Assembly: GCA_965261315.1 (NCBI GenBank) | Contig: CBDHDM010000006.1 | Coordinates: 1 to 64,000, forward strand | From: Endozoicomonas sp965261315 | GTDB lineage: Bacteria; Pseudomonadota; Gammaproteobacteria; Pseudomonadales; Endozoicomonadaceae | Direction: 5' to 3' | DNA: 64,000 nucleotides | Part shown: positions 34,179 through 43,403 of the stretch, piece by piece | How positions within the stretch are numbered: position 1 is the stretch's first letter | Layout: every line of letters starts with the position of its first letter | Made by a program: the position numbers and the translations under genes | The notes under the pieces: generated by a model | The model's input: the letters and a program-made list of their open reading frames with translations, nothing else | Databases searched by the model: none | What the model was told of the DNA's origin: nothing

Positions 34179-34269
34179 TGGCGGAGGGACAGGGATTCGA
34201 ACCCTGGGTAGGCTATTAACCTACGCTGGTTTTCAAGACCAGTGCATTCAACCGCTCTGCCATCCCTCC
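34179..34269 (-). tRNA. tRNA-Ser (anticodon TGA), copy adjoining the accessory block
   Basis: 91 bases on the minus strand starting GGAGGGATGGCAGAGCGG and ending CCCTCCGCCA with encoded CCA. Anticodon arm CTGGTCTTGAAAACCAG gives TGA. A long variable arm (GTAGGTTAATAGCCTAC) is typical of serine tRNAs. The 3' end faces the satellite-like element and its integrase, and is the likely attachment site. Confidence 0.97.
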
Positions 34270-34315
34270 AAAGGATTTTTTTCTATCGCAGTATGCATTA
34301 GAAAAAGTGCAGAAA

Positions 34316-34406
34316 TGGCGGAGGGACAGGGATTCGAACCCTGGGTGGGCTATTAACCCACGCCGGTTTTCAAGACCGGTGCTTTCAACCGCTCAGCCAT
34401 CCCTCC
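34316..34406 (-). tRNA. tRNA-Ser (anticodon TGA), second copy
   Basis: 91 bases, same anticodon, differing from the first copy at about eight positions, several of them paired changes in the anticodon and variable stems (CCGGTCTTGAAAACCGG; GTGGGTTAATAGCCCAC). The T arm and acceptor 3' end are identical to the first copy. Compensated changes show both copies are under selection. Confidence 0.97.
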
Positions 34407-34567
34407 GCGACGTGGCAATAGTACCTGAAATCAGAATTCTGTCAACGTCTTGATAATTGGTAATCTTTTTCTATGCTCCGAGCTCAAGGCTTGGCGATAT
34501 AGCCGATGGCTTTCAGGTATGGAAAATGTCAGGAATTGTTTAAAACTATAGCCCCAGTAAATGGGTC

Positions 34568-34576
34568 TGATATAAT
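34568..34576 (+). promoter_or_regulatory. extended -10 promoter of yccA
   Basis: TGATATAAT is a perfect TGnTATAAT extended -10, about 36 bases before the yccA ATG. No good -35 is present at 16-18 bases, as is common with extended -10 promoters. The leader would be about 30 bases. Confidence 0.55.
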
Positions 34577-34611
34577 GATTGGTATTACATCTATATAGAG
34601 GAATGACAAAG

Positions 34612-35283
34612 ATGGACCGCAAACCCGTGATGACTGCTGCTTCTACCAGCCTGGGTGCAGGCGTTGAAATCAATAAGGTTCTTCGCAATACCTACATGCT
34701 TTTGGGCATGACTTTGCTGTTCAGTGCTGCCACTGCAGGCGTTGCCATGGCTCTGCAAATCAGCCAAATGACTGCACTGGTGCTCTCTCTGGTAGGTTTT
34801 GGCCTGTTGTTTGTTGTTAATAAGACTGCCGACTCTGCCAAGGGTATTGTGGCCGTATTTGCCTTTACCGGCGTGCTTGGTGCCGCGTTGGGACCCATGC
34901 TGAACCATTATCTGGGAATGGTTAATGGTCCTTCGCTGATTATGCAGGCGCTGGGCGGAACTGCAGTGGTGTTCTTTGCCTTGTCCGCTTATGTCCTGAC
35001 CACACGTAAGGACTTCTCTTTCATGGGCGGCTTCCTGATGGTCGGCCTGATTGTGGCTGTGGTTGCCAGTATTGCCCTGATGTTCTTTAACGTTCCAGCA
35101 GCAAGCATGGCACTGTCTGCCCTTATTGTTCTGCTGATGTCAGGTTTTATCCTGTTCGACACCAGCCGGATTATCCACGGTGGTGAGACTAACTACATTC
35201 GTGCCACTGTGTCGCTTTATCTGGACATTTATAACCTCTTTACTGCTCTCCTTCATCTGCTGGGCGCTACCAGTGACGATTGA
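34612..35283 (+). CDS. yccA: Bax inhibitor-1 family inner membrane protein YccA
   Basis: A seven-helix membrane protein; E. coli YccA modulates the FtsH protease. From ATG 34612 it has 223 residues, near the E. coli 219. Matching blocks: INKVLRNTYMLLGMTLLFSAATAG, FAFTGVLGAALGPMLNHYL, LGGTAVVFFALSAYVLTTRKDFSFMGG, and the C-terminal DTSRIIHGGETNYIRATVSLYLDIYNLF. AGAGGA lies ten bases before this ATG; ATG 34603 is too close. yccA next to tusDCB and tRNA-Ser(TGA) is also the arrangement I recall in Pseudomonas, so the accessory block was added beside native genes. Confidence 0.96.
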   Translation: MDRKPVMTAASTSLGAGVEINKVLRNTYMLLGMTLLFSAATAGVAMALQISQMTALVLSLVGFGLLFVVNKTADSAKGIVAVFAFTGVLGAALGPMLNHYLGMVNGPSLIMQALGGTAVVFFALSAYVLTTRKDFSFMGGFLMVGLIVAVVASIALMFFNVPAASMALSALIVLLMSGFILFDTSRIIHGGETNYIRATVSLYLDIYNLFTALLHLLGATSDD

Positions 35284-35305
35284 TTGCTAAACAGACTTAT
35301 CTCGG

Positions 35306-35331
35306 GCCCCGCCAATTGGCGGGGCTTTTTT
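35306..35331 (+). terminator. terminator after yccA
   Basis: GCCCCGCC (35306-35313), AATT loop, GGCGGGGC (35318-35325), then six T. A strong intrinsic terminator separating yccA from tusD. Confidence 0.93.
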
Positions 35332-35410
35332 ATGGTTTCATAAATCTGGCTGATAATGTTTTCTGTTAAGATGAATTAGTTCCAGATTGACTTAATCAAA
35401 GGTTACCGTT

Positions 35411-35803
35411 ATGAAGTTTGCATTGGCCGTATACGGAGCTCCGGCCAACAGTCAGGCTCCCCAGAGTGCGCTGCATTTTGCCAGGGCTGTGGTGGCTCAG
35501 GGGCATGAAATTGTCAGACTGTTCTTTTATCAGGACGGCGTGAATACCGCGACGGCGATCGCCCAGCCACCTCAGGATGAGTCCAATCTGCCCAATGAGT
35601 GGCAGGCGTTTATCCAGGAGCATGAACTGGATGCCGTGGTTTGCATTGCAGCGGCATTGCGAAGGGGGGTGGTTGACCAGGCAGAAGCTGAGCGCTATCA
35701 GCTGCCTAGCCATAATCTCCGCGCCGGTTATGAACTGTCAGGGCTTGGGCAGTTACTGGATGGGGCTCTTATGGCTGATCGACTTATTACCTTTGGAGCT
35801 TGA
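35411..35803 (+). CDS. tusD: sulfur relay protein TusD (DsrE family)
   Basis: TusD carries persulfide sulfur from TusA to TusE for 2-thiolation of tRNA wobble uridine (mnm5s2U). The 130-residue protein opens MKFALAVYGAPANSQAPQSALHFARAVVAQGHEIVRLFFYQDGV. The active Cys is in LDAVVCIAAALRRGVVD. The N in family text LPNEWQAF is followed by the E-x-E-L-D-A-V-V-C block. First gene of tusDCB; tusC starts one base after its stop. Confidence 0.95.
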   Translation: MKFALAVYGAPANSQAPQSALHFARAVVAQGHEIVRLFFYQDGVNTATAIAQPPQDESNLPNEWQAFIQEHELDAVVCIAAALRRGVVDQAEAERYQLPSHNLRAGYELSGLGQLLDGALMADRLITFGA

Positions 35804-35804
35804 T

Positions 35805-36164
35805 ATGAGCCAATCAGTCTGCATTATTTCTACACGGGCACCTTATAGCGGCCAGGCAGCCAGGGAAGCGCTTGATGCCGCACTGGTTTCTGCTTCCTAC
35901 GAGATTCCAACCAGTCTTTTGCTGATGGGGGATGGGGTTTTTCAGTTACTGAAGGGGCAGGAGGCCAGTGATATTCCCCGTAAGAATCTTTCGGCCATGC
36001 TGCAAGTGCTGCCTCTATACGGCATAGAGACCATCCATGTAGATCAGGTTTCTCTGGATGAGCGTAGTCTGAATGTCGCAGACCTTCATGATGCAATAAC
36101 GATTCTGGGTCAGGGGGAGTTGCCTCTGTTTATCCAGAAGCATTCAAAGGCCCTTAATTTCTGA
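35805..36164 (+). CDS. tusC: sulfur relay protein TusC
   Basis: From ATG 35805 a 119-residue DsrF-like protein: SVCIISTRAPYSGQAAREALDAALVSASYEIPTSLLLMGDGVFQLLKGQ, then LPLYGIETIHVDQVSLDERSL. The open frame extends upstream but only inside tusD. It overlaps tusB (TGATG). TusC has a structural role in the TusBCD hexamer. Confidence 0.95.
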   Translation: MSQSVCIISTRAPYSGQAAREALDAALVSASYEIPTSLLLMGDGVFQLLKGQEASDIPRKNLSAMLQVLPLYGIETIHVDQVSLDERSLNVADLHDAITILGQGELPLFIQKHSKALNF

Positions 36165-36445
36165 TGAAAACACTGCATACCGTAAATAAGTCTGGCCAGC
36201 CTATGGCGTTTTGTCTTCGGGCTGTTGCTGCTGGGGATTCTGTATTGCTGATTGAGGACGGTGTTTATGAGCTGCTCTCATCTGGCAAGAAGATCGAAGC
36301 GCTACCTGATAACTGTTCGCTGTTTGTACTGAATGTTGATGCAAGGGCGCGTGGTGTTTCTTTGCCTGAACACATTAAAGCCATTGGTTATGACGATTTT
36401 GTCGCTCTGTCTGTTGATCATGACAACGTGTTGTCATGGTTTTGA
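36164..36445 (+). CDS. tusB: sulfur relay protein TusB
   Basis: A 93-residue DsrH-like protein: MKTLHTVNKSGQ, GDSVLLIEDGVYELLSSG, LFVLNVDARARGV and a C terminus ending VLSWF, the typical TusB ending. Completes tusDCB. tusE is not adjacent in this window; a frameshifted protease gene follows. Confidence 0.94.
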   Translation: MKTLHTVNKSGQPMAFCLRAVAAGDSVLLIEDGVYELLSSGKKIEALPDNCSLFVLNVDARARGVSLPEHIKAIGYDDFVALSVDHDNVLSWF

Positions 36446-36569
36446 GTTATATTATACAATCATATATCTTGAGATAAACTAATCAGCAGGCATTACCTGT
36501 AGCAGCCCAACCACTGAACTTTTTTCAGTACTGCTGAAAAACAGTTTATTATCTTTACTGATTATCTCT

Positions 36570-38699
36570 TTGATGTTGTCAGCTTCCGAGGAATACCATT
36601 TGAAAGCACCTGTTGCTCCTAAAATTCCGCACTCAATTGTTCAGCATGGGCAGACTCGTATTGATGAGTATCACTGGTTGAGGGATGAGCACTGGTTGAG
36701 GGATGAGCACTGGCAGAAAATCGTGGCAGGGGATCTGGATTTTAAAAATCCGGAGATTCTGGAGTATCTGAAAGCTGAAAGTGCCTATAAAGATGCTCAA
36801 ATGGAGGATAGTAAGGCTGTTCAGGAGCATCTCTATCAGGAGATTTTGTCTCGGATTAAAGAAGACTATCAGTCCTGGCCGGTTAAAAAAGGCGACTTTC
36901 TCTATTACTACCGGGAAGAAAAGGGCAAAAACTATCCGATTCTCTGTCGCCGCAAAGCCACAATGGATGCACCTGAAGAGATCTGTGTGGATGTTAACCG
37001 GGAGGCAGATGGGAAAGACCTTTATATGTTTGGTCCTTCTGTAACCAACCGTGCAAACTCTTTTCTGGCTTATGGCTATAACCTTACCGGCTCCATGGAG
37101 CGAACCATTCGGGTCAGAAACCTGCAGACTGGGCTGGATAGCGAATGGTCTTTCCATAACAGTACCGGTTCGATCCTGTGGGTTGATGATGAGCATCTGC
37201 TGGTTGTTGAGCGTGATGAGCAGGCTCGTGGTAAAAATGTCTACAAGGTAAATATTCATCAGGGGCCTGAACAGAAAGTTCTGGTTTTCTCAAAGCCTGA
37301 TGAGTTTGACGGGATGTTCCTGTCTCTGGCAGAAACCACCGATCATGAATATGTCATGGTTTACCTTAACAGTGGCTCCAGTCAGGTTGTTTATGTTTCA
37401 CCTCGCTCTTCCATAGACTTCCGTCTTTTCGCCCATGGTACGGACGATGTGGTTTTTAATCTGGACCACTTCAGAAATGATTTTTATATTCTGACCAATA
37501 TTGATGGTGCCAATAACTTTCAACTGTTTAAAACACCGGTAAGCCAGTGGGATCAAAAACAAGTGGCAGCTGATTCAGGCCGAGAGCGACAGCATCAGCC
37601 TTACCGATATTCATTTCTACAGCCATTATCTGATTATCGAGCAGAAAAATAACGAGAGAGCGCTTGATGAGCTCGTGGTTCAGGACATGGGCTCAGGGCA
37701 AAAAGATCGGGTATCCATGCCTGATGAAGCCTATGAACTGGATTTCTCCGGTGACTGGGATCATAACGCTACCCGGGTTCGTCTGGATTATTCCTCTCCC
37801 ATAAGGCCCAGTACCGTTCTTGAGCTTGATCTGACAACCGTTCAAACGACAGCGGTATATACCCGCGAGACACCTAACTTTGACCCGGATAAATATGAGG
37901 TCAAACGTGAGTATGCCAGTGCCCGCGACGGTGAACGGATACCGGTCACCATTATTCATAGAAAAGGCCTTGTTCAGGATGGTTCTCACCGTGCCCTGGT
38001 ATACGGCTATGGTTCATACGGTTATGGTATGACGGCTGGTTTTTCTTCAAAGCTGTTCAGTCTGGTTGATCGTGGCTTTGTATACGCAACCGCTCATATT
38101 CGTGGTGGTGATGAAAAAGGGTATCAGTGGTATCTCAATGGCAAAATGCGCCATAAGATGAATACGTTTACTGATTTTATTGATGCTACGGAATATCTGG
38201 ATCGAGCCAGGGGTATACCAGTAAGGGCCAAGTCGCCATCAATGGTGGCAGTGCCGGTGGACTGTTAATGGGGACTGTGACCAACCTGCGTCCAGACTTG
38301 TTTGGCTGTGTGATCGCAGATGTCCCTTTTGTGGATGTGATCAATACTATCAGTGATGCTTCTCTGCCACTGACCCCGCCAGAATGGGAAGAGTGGGGGA
38401 ACCCGGTTGCCAGTGCTGATAATTTTGCCTATATCATGAAGTACTCGCCCTACGACAATGTCCAGTCCATGGATTATCCGCCGATGCTGTTTAATTCCGG
38501 TATCTCGGATGAACAGGTGACTTACTGGGAGCCGGCCAAGATGGTGGCACGGTTAAGAGCCTTGAAAACCGATGATAATCTGTTGCTTCTGAACATGAAT
38601 ATGCATGCAGGGCATGCAGGTGCCAGCAAGCGGTATGAGTGGATTGATGAAGAGGCGTTTAATTATGCCTTTATTTTGAAGTGTTTTGGTTTGAACTAG
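36570..38699 (+). pseudogene. ptrB: oligopeptidase B-like serine peptidase (S9A), two frameshifts
   Basis: Three consecutive frames make one prolyl-oligopeptidase-family enzyme of about 700 residues (E. coli PtrB 686). Frame 1 (from 36570 or 36576) holds the propeller start, PKIPHSIVQHGQTRIDEYHWLRD. It shifts at the A run 37555-37559 into KWQLIQAESDSISLTDIHFY. Frame 2 (to about 38210) has ALVYGYGSYGYGMTAGFSS and DRGFVYATAHIRGGDEKGYQWY. A second shift at the G run 38210-38213 leads to NGGSAGGLLMGTVTNLRPDLF, which contains the nucleophile Ser, and to MHAGHAGASKRYEW with the catalytic His. As sequenced no active enzyme is made. An 18-bp tandem duplication (36672-36707) adds HWLRDE. Confidence 0.9.
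36672..36707. repeat. 18-bp tandem duplication in the ptrB-like gene
   Basis: The unit CACTGGTTGAGGGATGAG is present twice in tandem (36672-36689, 36690-36707). It repeats the residues HWLRDE in frame, within the family-conserved YHWLRD segment, so it is a recent in-frame expansion independent of the frameshifts. Confidence 0.9.
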
Positions 38700-38788
38700 T
38701 TTGATTGTATAAATTACAGGGCTGCTTTTTCAGCACAACAGTGACTGGTAGCCCTTCCTGATAAAAACTGAAAAGCGGGAGCTGCCTA

Positions 38789-39713
38789 ATGGGTATGGAA
38801 ATCACTGCAATCGCCTTTGTAGTACTGATTGCGGTTCTTATAACGACCGGTGTTCGGATGGTGCCACAGGGTTTTAATTACACGGTGGAGCGTTTTGGCA
38901 AATACACCAAGACTCTGAGGCCTGGTTTGCATGTGATTGTTCCCGTGATTTGATACCGTCGGGAAAAAAATTAATATGATGGAACAGGTGCTGGACATTC
39001 CACCCCAGGAAATTATCAGTGCTGACAATGCACAGGTGACTACGGATGCGGTCTGTTTTTATCTGGTTCAGGATGCGGTGAAAGCATCTTACGAAGTGAA
39101 TGATTTGGACAGAGCCATGAAAAATCTGGTGATGACCAATATTCGTGCCGTTTTTAGGCTCTATGGAATTGGATGAAATGCTGTCCAACCGCGATCGAAT
39201 TAACAGTCAGCTGCTGGTCAAGGTTGATGAAGCCACTGATCCCTGGGGTCTTAAAGTTACTCGAATTGAGTTGCTGGATATTGCACCTCCAGCAGACCTG
39301 GTAGAGGCAATGGCCAGGCAAATGAAGGCTGAGCGTGAAAAACGTGCTCAGATTCTCGAGGCAGAAGGTGCCCCGTGAAGCAGCCATTAAGGTTGCAGAA
39401 GGTGAAAAACAGGCTCAGATTCTGAAGGCCGAGGGTGAGCTGGAAGCTGCCAAGCGTGAAGCTGAAGCCAGGAGAGCGTCTTGCTGAAGCTGAGGCCGTG
39501 GCAACTGCGATGGTATCCAAAGCCATTGCTGAGGGTGATCATCGCGCCATTAACTATTTTGTTGCCCAGAAATATGTAGAGGCCCTGACCGATGTGGCAT
39601 CTGCAGATAACAGCAAGGTTATCATGATGCCTTTGGAGGCCAGCAGTGTCATTGGTTCTATTGCCGGCATTAAGGAGTTGGTGGGTGAAGTAACCAGTAA
39701 TAAGGCAAGCTGA
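38789..39713 (+). pseudogene. qmcA: SPFH/band-7 membrane protein QmcA-like, four +1 frameshifts
   Basis: Stitching four single-base shifts gives a complete stomatin/QmcA protein of about 305 residues: an N-terminal membrane segment (TAIAFVVLIAVLITTGVRMVPQG), the band-7 domain (ERFGKYTKTLRPGLHVIVPV; MMEQVLDIPPQEIISADNAQV; MKNLVMTNIRAV), MELDEMLSNRDRIN, IELLDIAPPADLVEAMARQMKAEREKRA, then a coiled coil and an SS(V)IG..AGIKEL end. Shifts: T run 38949-38951, T run 39151-39155, C run 39371-39374, and near 39469-39474; each is one extra base. QmcA proteins form membrane microdomains and pair with NfeD-like partners, as here. Confidence 0.9.
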
Positions 39714-40163
39714 TGGATATAGCTTTTACACTGCAGCCATGGCATTGGCTTATTCCTTGTTTTCCTGTTCCTGGGTGCTGAAGCACTTGGGGCCGGAGGG
39801 TTTCTGCTGGGCAGTGCCATTGCCGCGGCAGTGGTCTCTCTCTGGCTCTGGCTGTTGCCGGAGATGGGCTGGCCTGTTCAACTGTTGATTTTTGGTATTG
39901 GTAGTTTGCTGTTTACGTTGGCCTACTGGAAGCTGTTCCGAAACGTCAATAATAAGAACGATAGCCCTGAGCTGAATAACCGTGCCCTGCAATTGGTTGG
40001 ACGAACCATCACGCTTGAGCATGACCTGCCTGCTGGCCAGAGTCGTCTTCAGATTGGCGATACGCTCTGGAAAGTGGAATCTGACCGGAATATATCCCAG
40101 GGTTGCAAAGTTTCTGTGACTGGCCATCGGGGGATGGTGTTATTGGTCAGGGAGCAGGTTTAA
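39713..40163 (+). pseudogene. NfeD-like membrane protein, one frameshift
   Basis: The ATG at 39713 overlaps the qmcA stop (TGATG). The frame starts MDIAFTLQPWHWLI and shifts at 39755-39756 (one extra C) into LVFLFLGAEALGAGGFLLGSA. Next come two more hydrophobic segments and an OB-like NfeD domain: LVGRTITLEHDLPAGQSRLQIGDTLWKVESDRNISQGCKVSVTGHRG. The order qmcA-nfeD is the standard SPFH partner pair. Total about 149 residues, usual for short NfeD proteins (YbbK/YbbJ type). Confidence 0.87.
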
Positions 40164-40429
40164 AGTATAAGGGAGTAAGTCTGTCGATTTTATTGGGGCA
40201 GGCATACTCCCTTCTGTTAGCAGCATTTATATCTTTTTAGCCCATCTGGCATCTTCCGGGAAAAGTATTTCCATCTGTTGCAGGGTTGAGACTCCTTTAC
40301 GCTTTCTTTATGCTTGTCCTCCTTCAATGGGACGATTGTATTTCTTTTTCGGTTCCCCTGATTGATGTCGAGATTTCCAGTCTGATGAGTGCTGGATAGT
40401 CAATGTTTTTCACCTTGCAGGATGTTCGA

Positions 40430-41578
40430 ATGCAACCCAGTAATACAACCGAGTCGACGCAATCGAAAGGTCTGGTTGTTCAGTGGCTTTTTGTCGCGCT
40501 GATGATCTACCTACTGTTGGTCGCTGTCGGGATGATAGGGTCTGGCTTTAAGTGGGCTTCTGGTGGTGCTGAAGGAGCACGTCAGTTATTTGCTTTTGCC
40601 ACCAACCCCATAATGGGGCTGGTGGCGGGTGCCCTGGCAACGGCGGTTGTGCAATCATCCAGCACAGTGACTTCTGTTATTGTCGGGCTTGTTGCTGGTG
40701 GCTTACCGGTAGCTACGGCCATTCCCATGATTATGGGCGCCAATATTGGTACAACAGTTACCAATACTCTCGTCAGTATGGGGCATATTGGTAAAAAGAA
40801 AGAGTTCCGTCGTGCATTTTCGGCGGCCACTGTTCATGATTTTTTTAATCTGATGGCGGTTATGATCTTTCTTCCGCTGGAAATCATGACAGGCTTTCTG
40901 GCCAAAGGCTCTGACCTTCTGGCGAACCTGCTGGTGGGCGGTGATACTGTCAGTATCAAAGGATTTAACTTTGTTAAAATAATAACGGCTCCGACAGTGG
41001 ATCTGTTTAAAGGGCTTTATGGTTCATTACCTGATCTTTGGGCGGGTGTGTGCCTGGCGCTGACAGGGCTTGCTTTTATTTTTATCTCCATTATTTATCT
41101 GGGCAAGTTGTTGAAGCACCTTATGGTTGGTAAAGCCAAGCAGATTTTACACAAAGCGGTGGGACGTGGGCCGACAACGGGTATTTTCTCGGGCATGATG
41201 ATGACCATTGCGGTTCAATCTTCTTCAACCTGCACCAGTTTGATTGTTCCTTTGGCAGGTAATGGTATTTTCAAGCTGAAAGAAATATACCCATTTACCC
41301 TGGGTTCCAATATTGGTACCACGATTACAGCGTTGCTGGCAGCAACTGCGGTTCAGGGCGCGATGGGCTTTTTTGCTTTGCAGATAGCATTGGTGCACCT
41401 ATTGTTTAATGTTTCAGCGGTGCTTTTGATTTACACTATTCCCTTCCTTCGTAATATTCCACCCAAGCTGGCTCGCCGTTTTGCCCAGGTGGCAAGCCGG
41501 AATAAATGGATGGTACTGGTCTATGTGGTGGGCGTCTTTTTTATTCTACCCGCTATCCTGATCGCTATTACTGCCTGA
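40430..41578 (+). CDS. Na+/phosphate cotransporter family protein
   Basis: A PNaS/SLC34-type symporter of 382 residues. The two inverted repeats each have the QSSST signature: GALATAVVQSSSTVTSVIVGLVAGG and MMMTIAVQSSSTCTSLIVPLAGNG, together with two GANIGTT / GSNIGTT motifs. Eight to nine membrane segments are visible. ATG 40430 is preferred over 40403 because AGGA stands just before it. It lacks the C-terminal PhoU-like domain that some bacterial relatives have. The small coiled-coil gene downstream is probably in the same transcript. Confidence 0.92.
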   Translation: MQPSNTTESTQSKGLVVQWLFVALMIYLLLVAVGMIGSGFKWASGGAEGARQLFAFATNPIMGLVAGALATAVVQSSSTVTSVIVGLVAGGLPVATAIPMIMGANIGTTVTNTLVSMGHIGKKKEFRRAFSAATVHDFFNLMAVMIFLPLEIMTGFLAKGSDLLANLLVGGDTVSIKGFNFVKIITAPTVDLFKGLYGSLPDLWAGVCLALTGLAFIFISIIYLGKLLKHLMVGKAKQILHKAVGRGPTTGIFSGMMMTIAVQSSSTCTSLIVPLAGNGIFKLKEIYPFTLGSNIGTTITALLAATAVQGAMGFFALQIALVHLLFNVSAVLLIYTIPFLRNIPPKLARRFAQVASRNKWMVLVYVVGVFFILPAILIAITA

Positions 41579-41588
41579 GGAGATCATC

Positions 41589-41858
41589 ATGACAACACTT
41601 AAGGAATATAAGGCACACAAGAAGGAGCTGAAGGCTCAGATTAAAGAGGTCAAGGCAACGTTAAAACGTCTTGAAAAAGAGCTGGAAGCTGAGCGGCAGG
41701 ATATGCAGCATGAGGAAGTTGATCACCTGGATGAATATCTAGACAAGGCTGAACCGCATTTTGTTGATGTCAAAAAGCTGGGTGTATCTGCTATTGATGA
41801 TTTCAAGAAGTCTGTAACGAAGCTGATGAGTTCGATTACGGGTTCCCAAAAGAAATAA
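41589..41858 (+). CDS. small coiled-coil protein
   Basis: An 89-residue, highly charged protein. Residues 5-45 are a coiled coil with heptads (YKAHKKELKAQIKEVKATLKRLEKELEAERQDM), followed by a shorter helical C terminus ending in KK. It starts ten bases after the phosphate symporter stop with a GAGGAG site, so the two are co-transcribed. Function unknown; a structural or regulatory partner of the transporter is possible. Confidence 0.75.
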   Translation: MTTLKEYKAHKKELKAQIKEVKATLKRLEKELEAERQDMQHEEVDHLDEYLDKAEPHFVDVKKLGVSAIDDFKKSVTKLMSSITGSQKK

Positions 41859-41888
41859 TCGTCAGCTCTTTGTTAAAATGATGGGTTG

Positions 41889-41920
41889 AATAAAGCCAGC
41901 AATTATTTGCTGGCTTTATT
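41889..41920. terminator. bidirectional terminator
   Basis: A 14-bp perfect stem AATAAAGCCAGCAA / TTGCTGGCTTTATT with a four-base loop, flanked by A-rich and T-rich ends on both sides. It serves the plus-strand symporter operon and the convergent minus-strand gene, whose last codons lie inside it. Confidence 0.93.
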
Positions 41921-42112
41921 TTGTACCTCATCAATCATGCCTGCAAGCCCTTGACGCTTCCCCAATGTTACTTCAAACCAGGTTTCTTTGGCGTAGCGTG
42001 GGAATTCGTAGCGAAGGTAGTAACCATCCTTGTACACCGAGAGGTCAAAACTTCTTGCCAGAACACCGGCAGCAAGAAGAATAAGGAAAACAGCAGAAAG
42101 TAATTTATACAT
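41903..42112 (-). CDS. small exported or membrane-anchored hypothetical protein
   Basis: A 69-residue protein with an N-terminal hydrophobic helix (YKLLSAVFLILLAAGVLARS) and a soluble part FDLSVYKDGYYLRYEFPRYAKETWFEV. A signal peptide or anchor is likely. No family recognised. Convergent with the coiled-coil gene across the shared terminator. Confidence 0.6.
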   Translation of the reverse strand: MYKLLSAVFLILLAAGVLARSFDLSVYKDGYYLRYEFPRYAKETWFEVTLGKRQGLAGMIDEVQNKASK

Positions 42113-42230
42113 GAGAATGCCCCCAAAAAAGTATCATCCATGAAATACTTCAAATTCAGTCTAGCATGATGCGGGGCTTATTGTATTCCGCTGAGGGCAG
42201 GCCAGGTGAGATGACTTCACTTCACAATAT

Positions 42231-42545
42231 TCATATTACATGCTTCAACACCAGAAATGACAGCATACCAAGGATAACGGTCATTAATGTGTTTCTTGTG
42301 GCCAGAGCAAGTATGACCACAATAATGCCTGCAATCAGGTAATGGTTATCCATAGTCAGGGTGAAATAGTCATCCCGGATAAAAACAATCGGTGCGGCAA
42401 TCGCTGTTAGCACGGCTGGCGCAGAGAAACTCAACATCTTCTGGACATTCTCACTGAGCTTCAGCGGCAACCAAGGCTCCATCAGAAGAAAACGGCTACC
42501 AAAAACCAGGGCCGCAACGGTTAGAAGAATAACCCAGGTATCCAT
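42231..42545 (-). CDS. azlD: AzlD-family branched-chain amino acid export subunit
   Basis: A 104-residue protein with four hydrophobic segments: WVILLTVAALVFGSRFLLM, FSAPAVLTAIAAPIVFI, LIAGIIVVILALATRNTLMTVILGMLSF. R in SRFLL and the LATRNTL motif match AzlD. It overlaps azlC by one base. AzlCD pairs export branched-chain and related amino acids; the true substrate here is unknown. Confidence 0.92.
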   Translation of the reverse strand: MDTWVILLTVAALVFGSRFLLMEPWLPLKLSENVQKMLSFSAPAVLTAIAAPIVFIRDDYFTLTMDNHYLIAGIIVVILALATRNTLMTVILGMLSFLVLKHVI

Positions 42546-43270
42546 TAATCCTCTCCTTTAGCGGTTGCTTTGGCATATGCAAACGCTGCCAGCATGGCCA
42601 GAGGTGCAGAAATCAGTAGTCCAGCCTGAATATGCATCGCCTCACAAATGACAGATGTCACCAGCGCCGTGAGGACACAGACGAGTACAGAGGCATTTTT
42701 GATGGTCGGGATGACAAGAGCAATAAAGGTTGCAGCAATGGCGAAATCAAGCCCCAGGGCATCCAGGTTTTCAATGCTTTCTCCGGCAACGATGCCGCCC
42801 AGAGTGGCCAGGTTCCAGCCAAGGTAGAAGCACAGTCCTCCACCCAGTGCGTACCAGCGGTCAAAGCGCTTTAGCTGGCCAGGATTGGCAATGGCAAACA
42901 GCTCATCAGTTAACAGAAACCCTAGTGCCAGACGCCATCTGAGGGGCAGGGGGCTAATGTTCTTGCGCATAACCATGGAATACAGGAAGTGACGGGATGT
43001 GATCAGCAATGCTGAAATAAGGATGCTACTCAATCCGACGCCAGCCTGAATCATTCCCATGATGGCCAGCTGAACGGCACCGGCAAAGATAATGCCGGAT
43101 AATGCCTGGCTTTGAATGGGGTCAAAACCAGACTCAATGGCCAGCGAGCCGGTCAGAATGCCCCATGGCAGGACGGCGACAGTCAGTGGAATGATTGCTG
43201 CAGCACCTTTGAGAAAGGCCCTGAGTTTTTCATTACTATTGGAATATTGAACAACTTCAACCTGATTCAT
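42545..43270 (-). CDS. azlC: AzlC-family amino acid exporter permease
   Basis: A 241-residue membrane protein with the AzlC pattern: AAIIPLTVAVLPWGILTGSLAIESGFDPIQSQALSGIIFAGAVQLA, SALLITSRHFLYSMVMRKN, and FLLTDELFAIA. Q-L-A, R-H-x-L-Y and L-x-T-D-E-x-F-A are the family marks. Larger subunit of the AzlCD exporter, upstream of azlD in the operon. Confidence 0.94.
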   Translation of the reverse strand: MNQVEVVQYSNSNEKLRAFLKGAAAIIPLTVAVLPWGILTGSLAIESGFDPIQSQALSGIIFAGAVQLAIMGMIQAGVGLSSILISALLITSRHFLYSMVMRKNISPLPLRWRLALGFLLTDELFAIANPGQLKRFDRWYALGGGLCFYLGWNLATLGGIVAGESIENLDALGLDFAIAATFIALVIPTIKNASVLVCVLTALVTSVICEAMHIQAGLLISAPLAMLAAFAYAKATAKGED

Positions 43271-43403
43271 AACAACGCTTGACCTTCACTGGTGTCAGAC
43301 TCCAGATAAAAAAGGGGAATTCCTATATAGACAGACGATAAGAAGAATAGTTTGTTATGGATGTAAAATAGACCATTTTTGGTCGATTTATACCGTGATA
43401 CAC

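Noticed and set aside
16300..34179. One single 18-kb element bounded by a tRNA-Ser attachment repeat
   Set aside because: No second copy of the tRNA-Ser 3' end was recognised near 16-17 kb, so a single insertion event cannot be supported; several independent events fit better.
38789..39713. Programmed ribosomal frameshifting in qmcA
   Set aside because: Four separate shifts, all at unremarkable sequences without slippery heptamers or stimulatory structures; decay or sequence error is simpler.
40169..40213. AAGGGAGTA / TACTCCCTT inverted repeat after nfeD as a terminator
   Set aside because: The loop is 27 bases and no T run follows, so it is not a convincing terminator.
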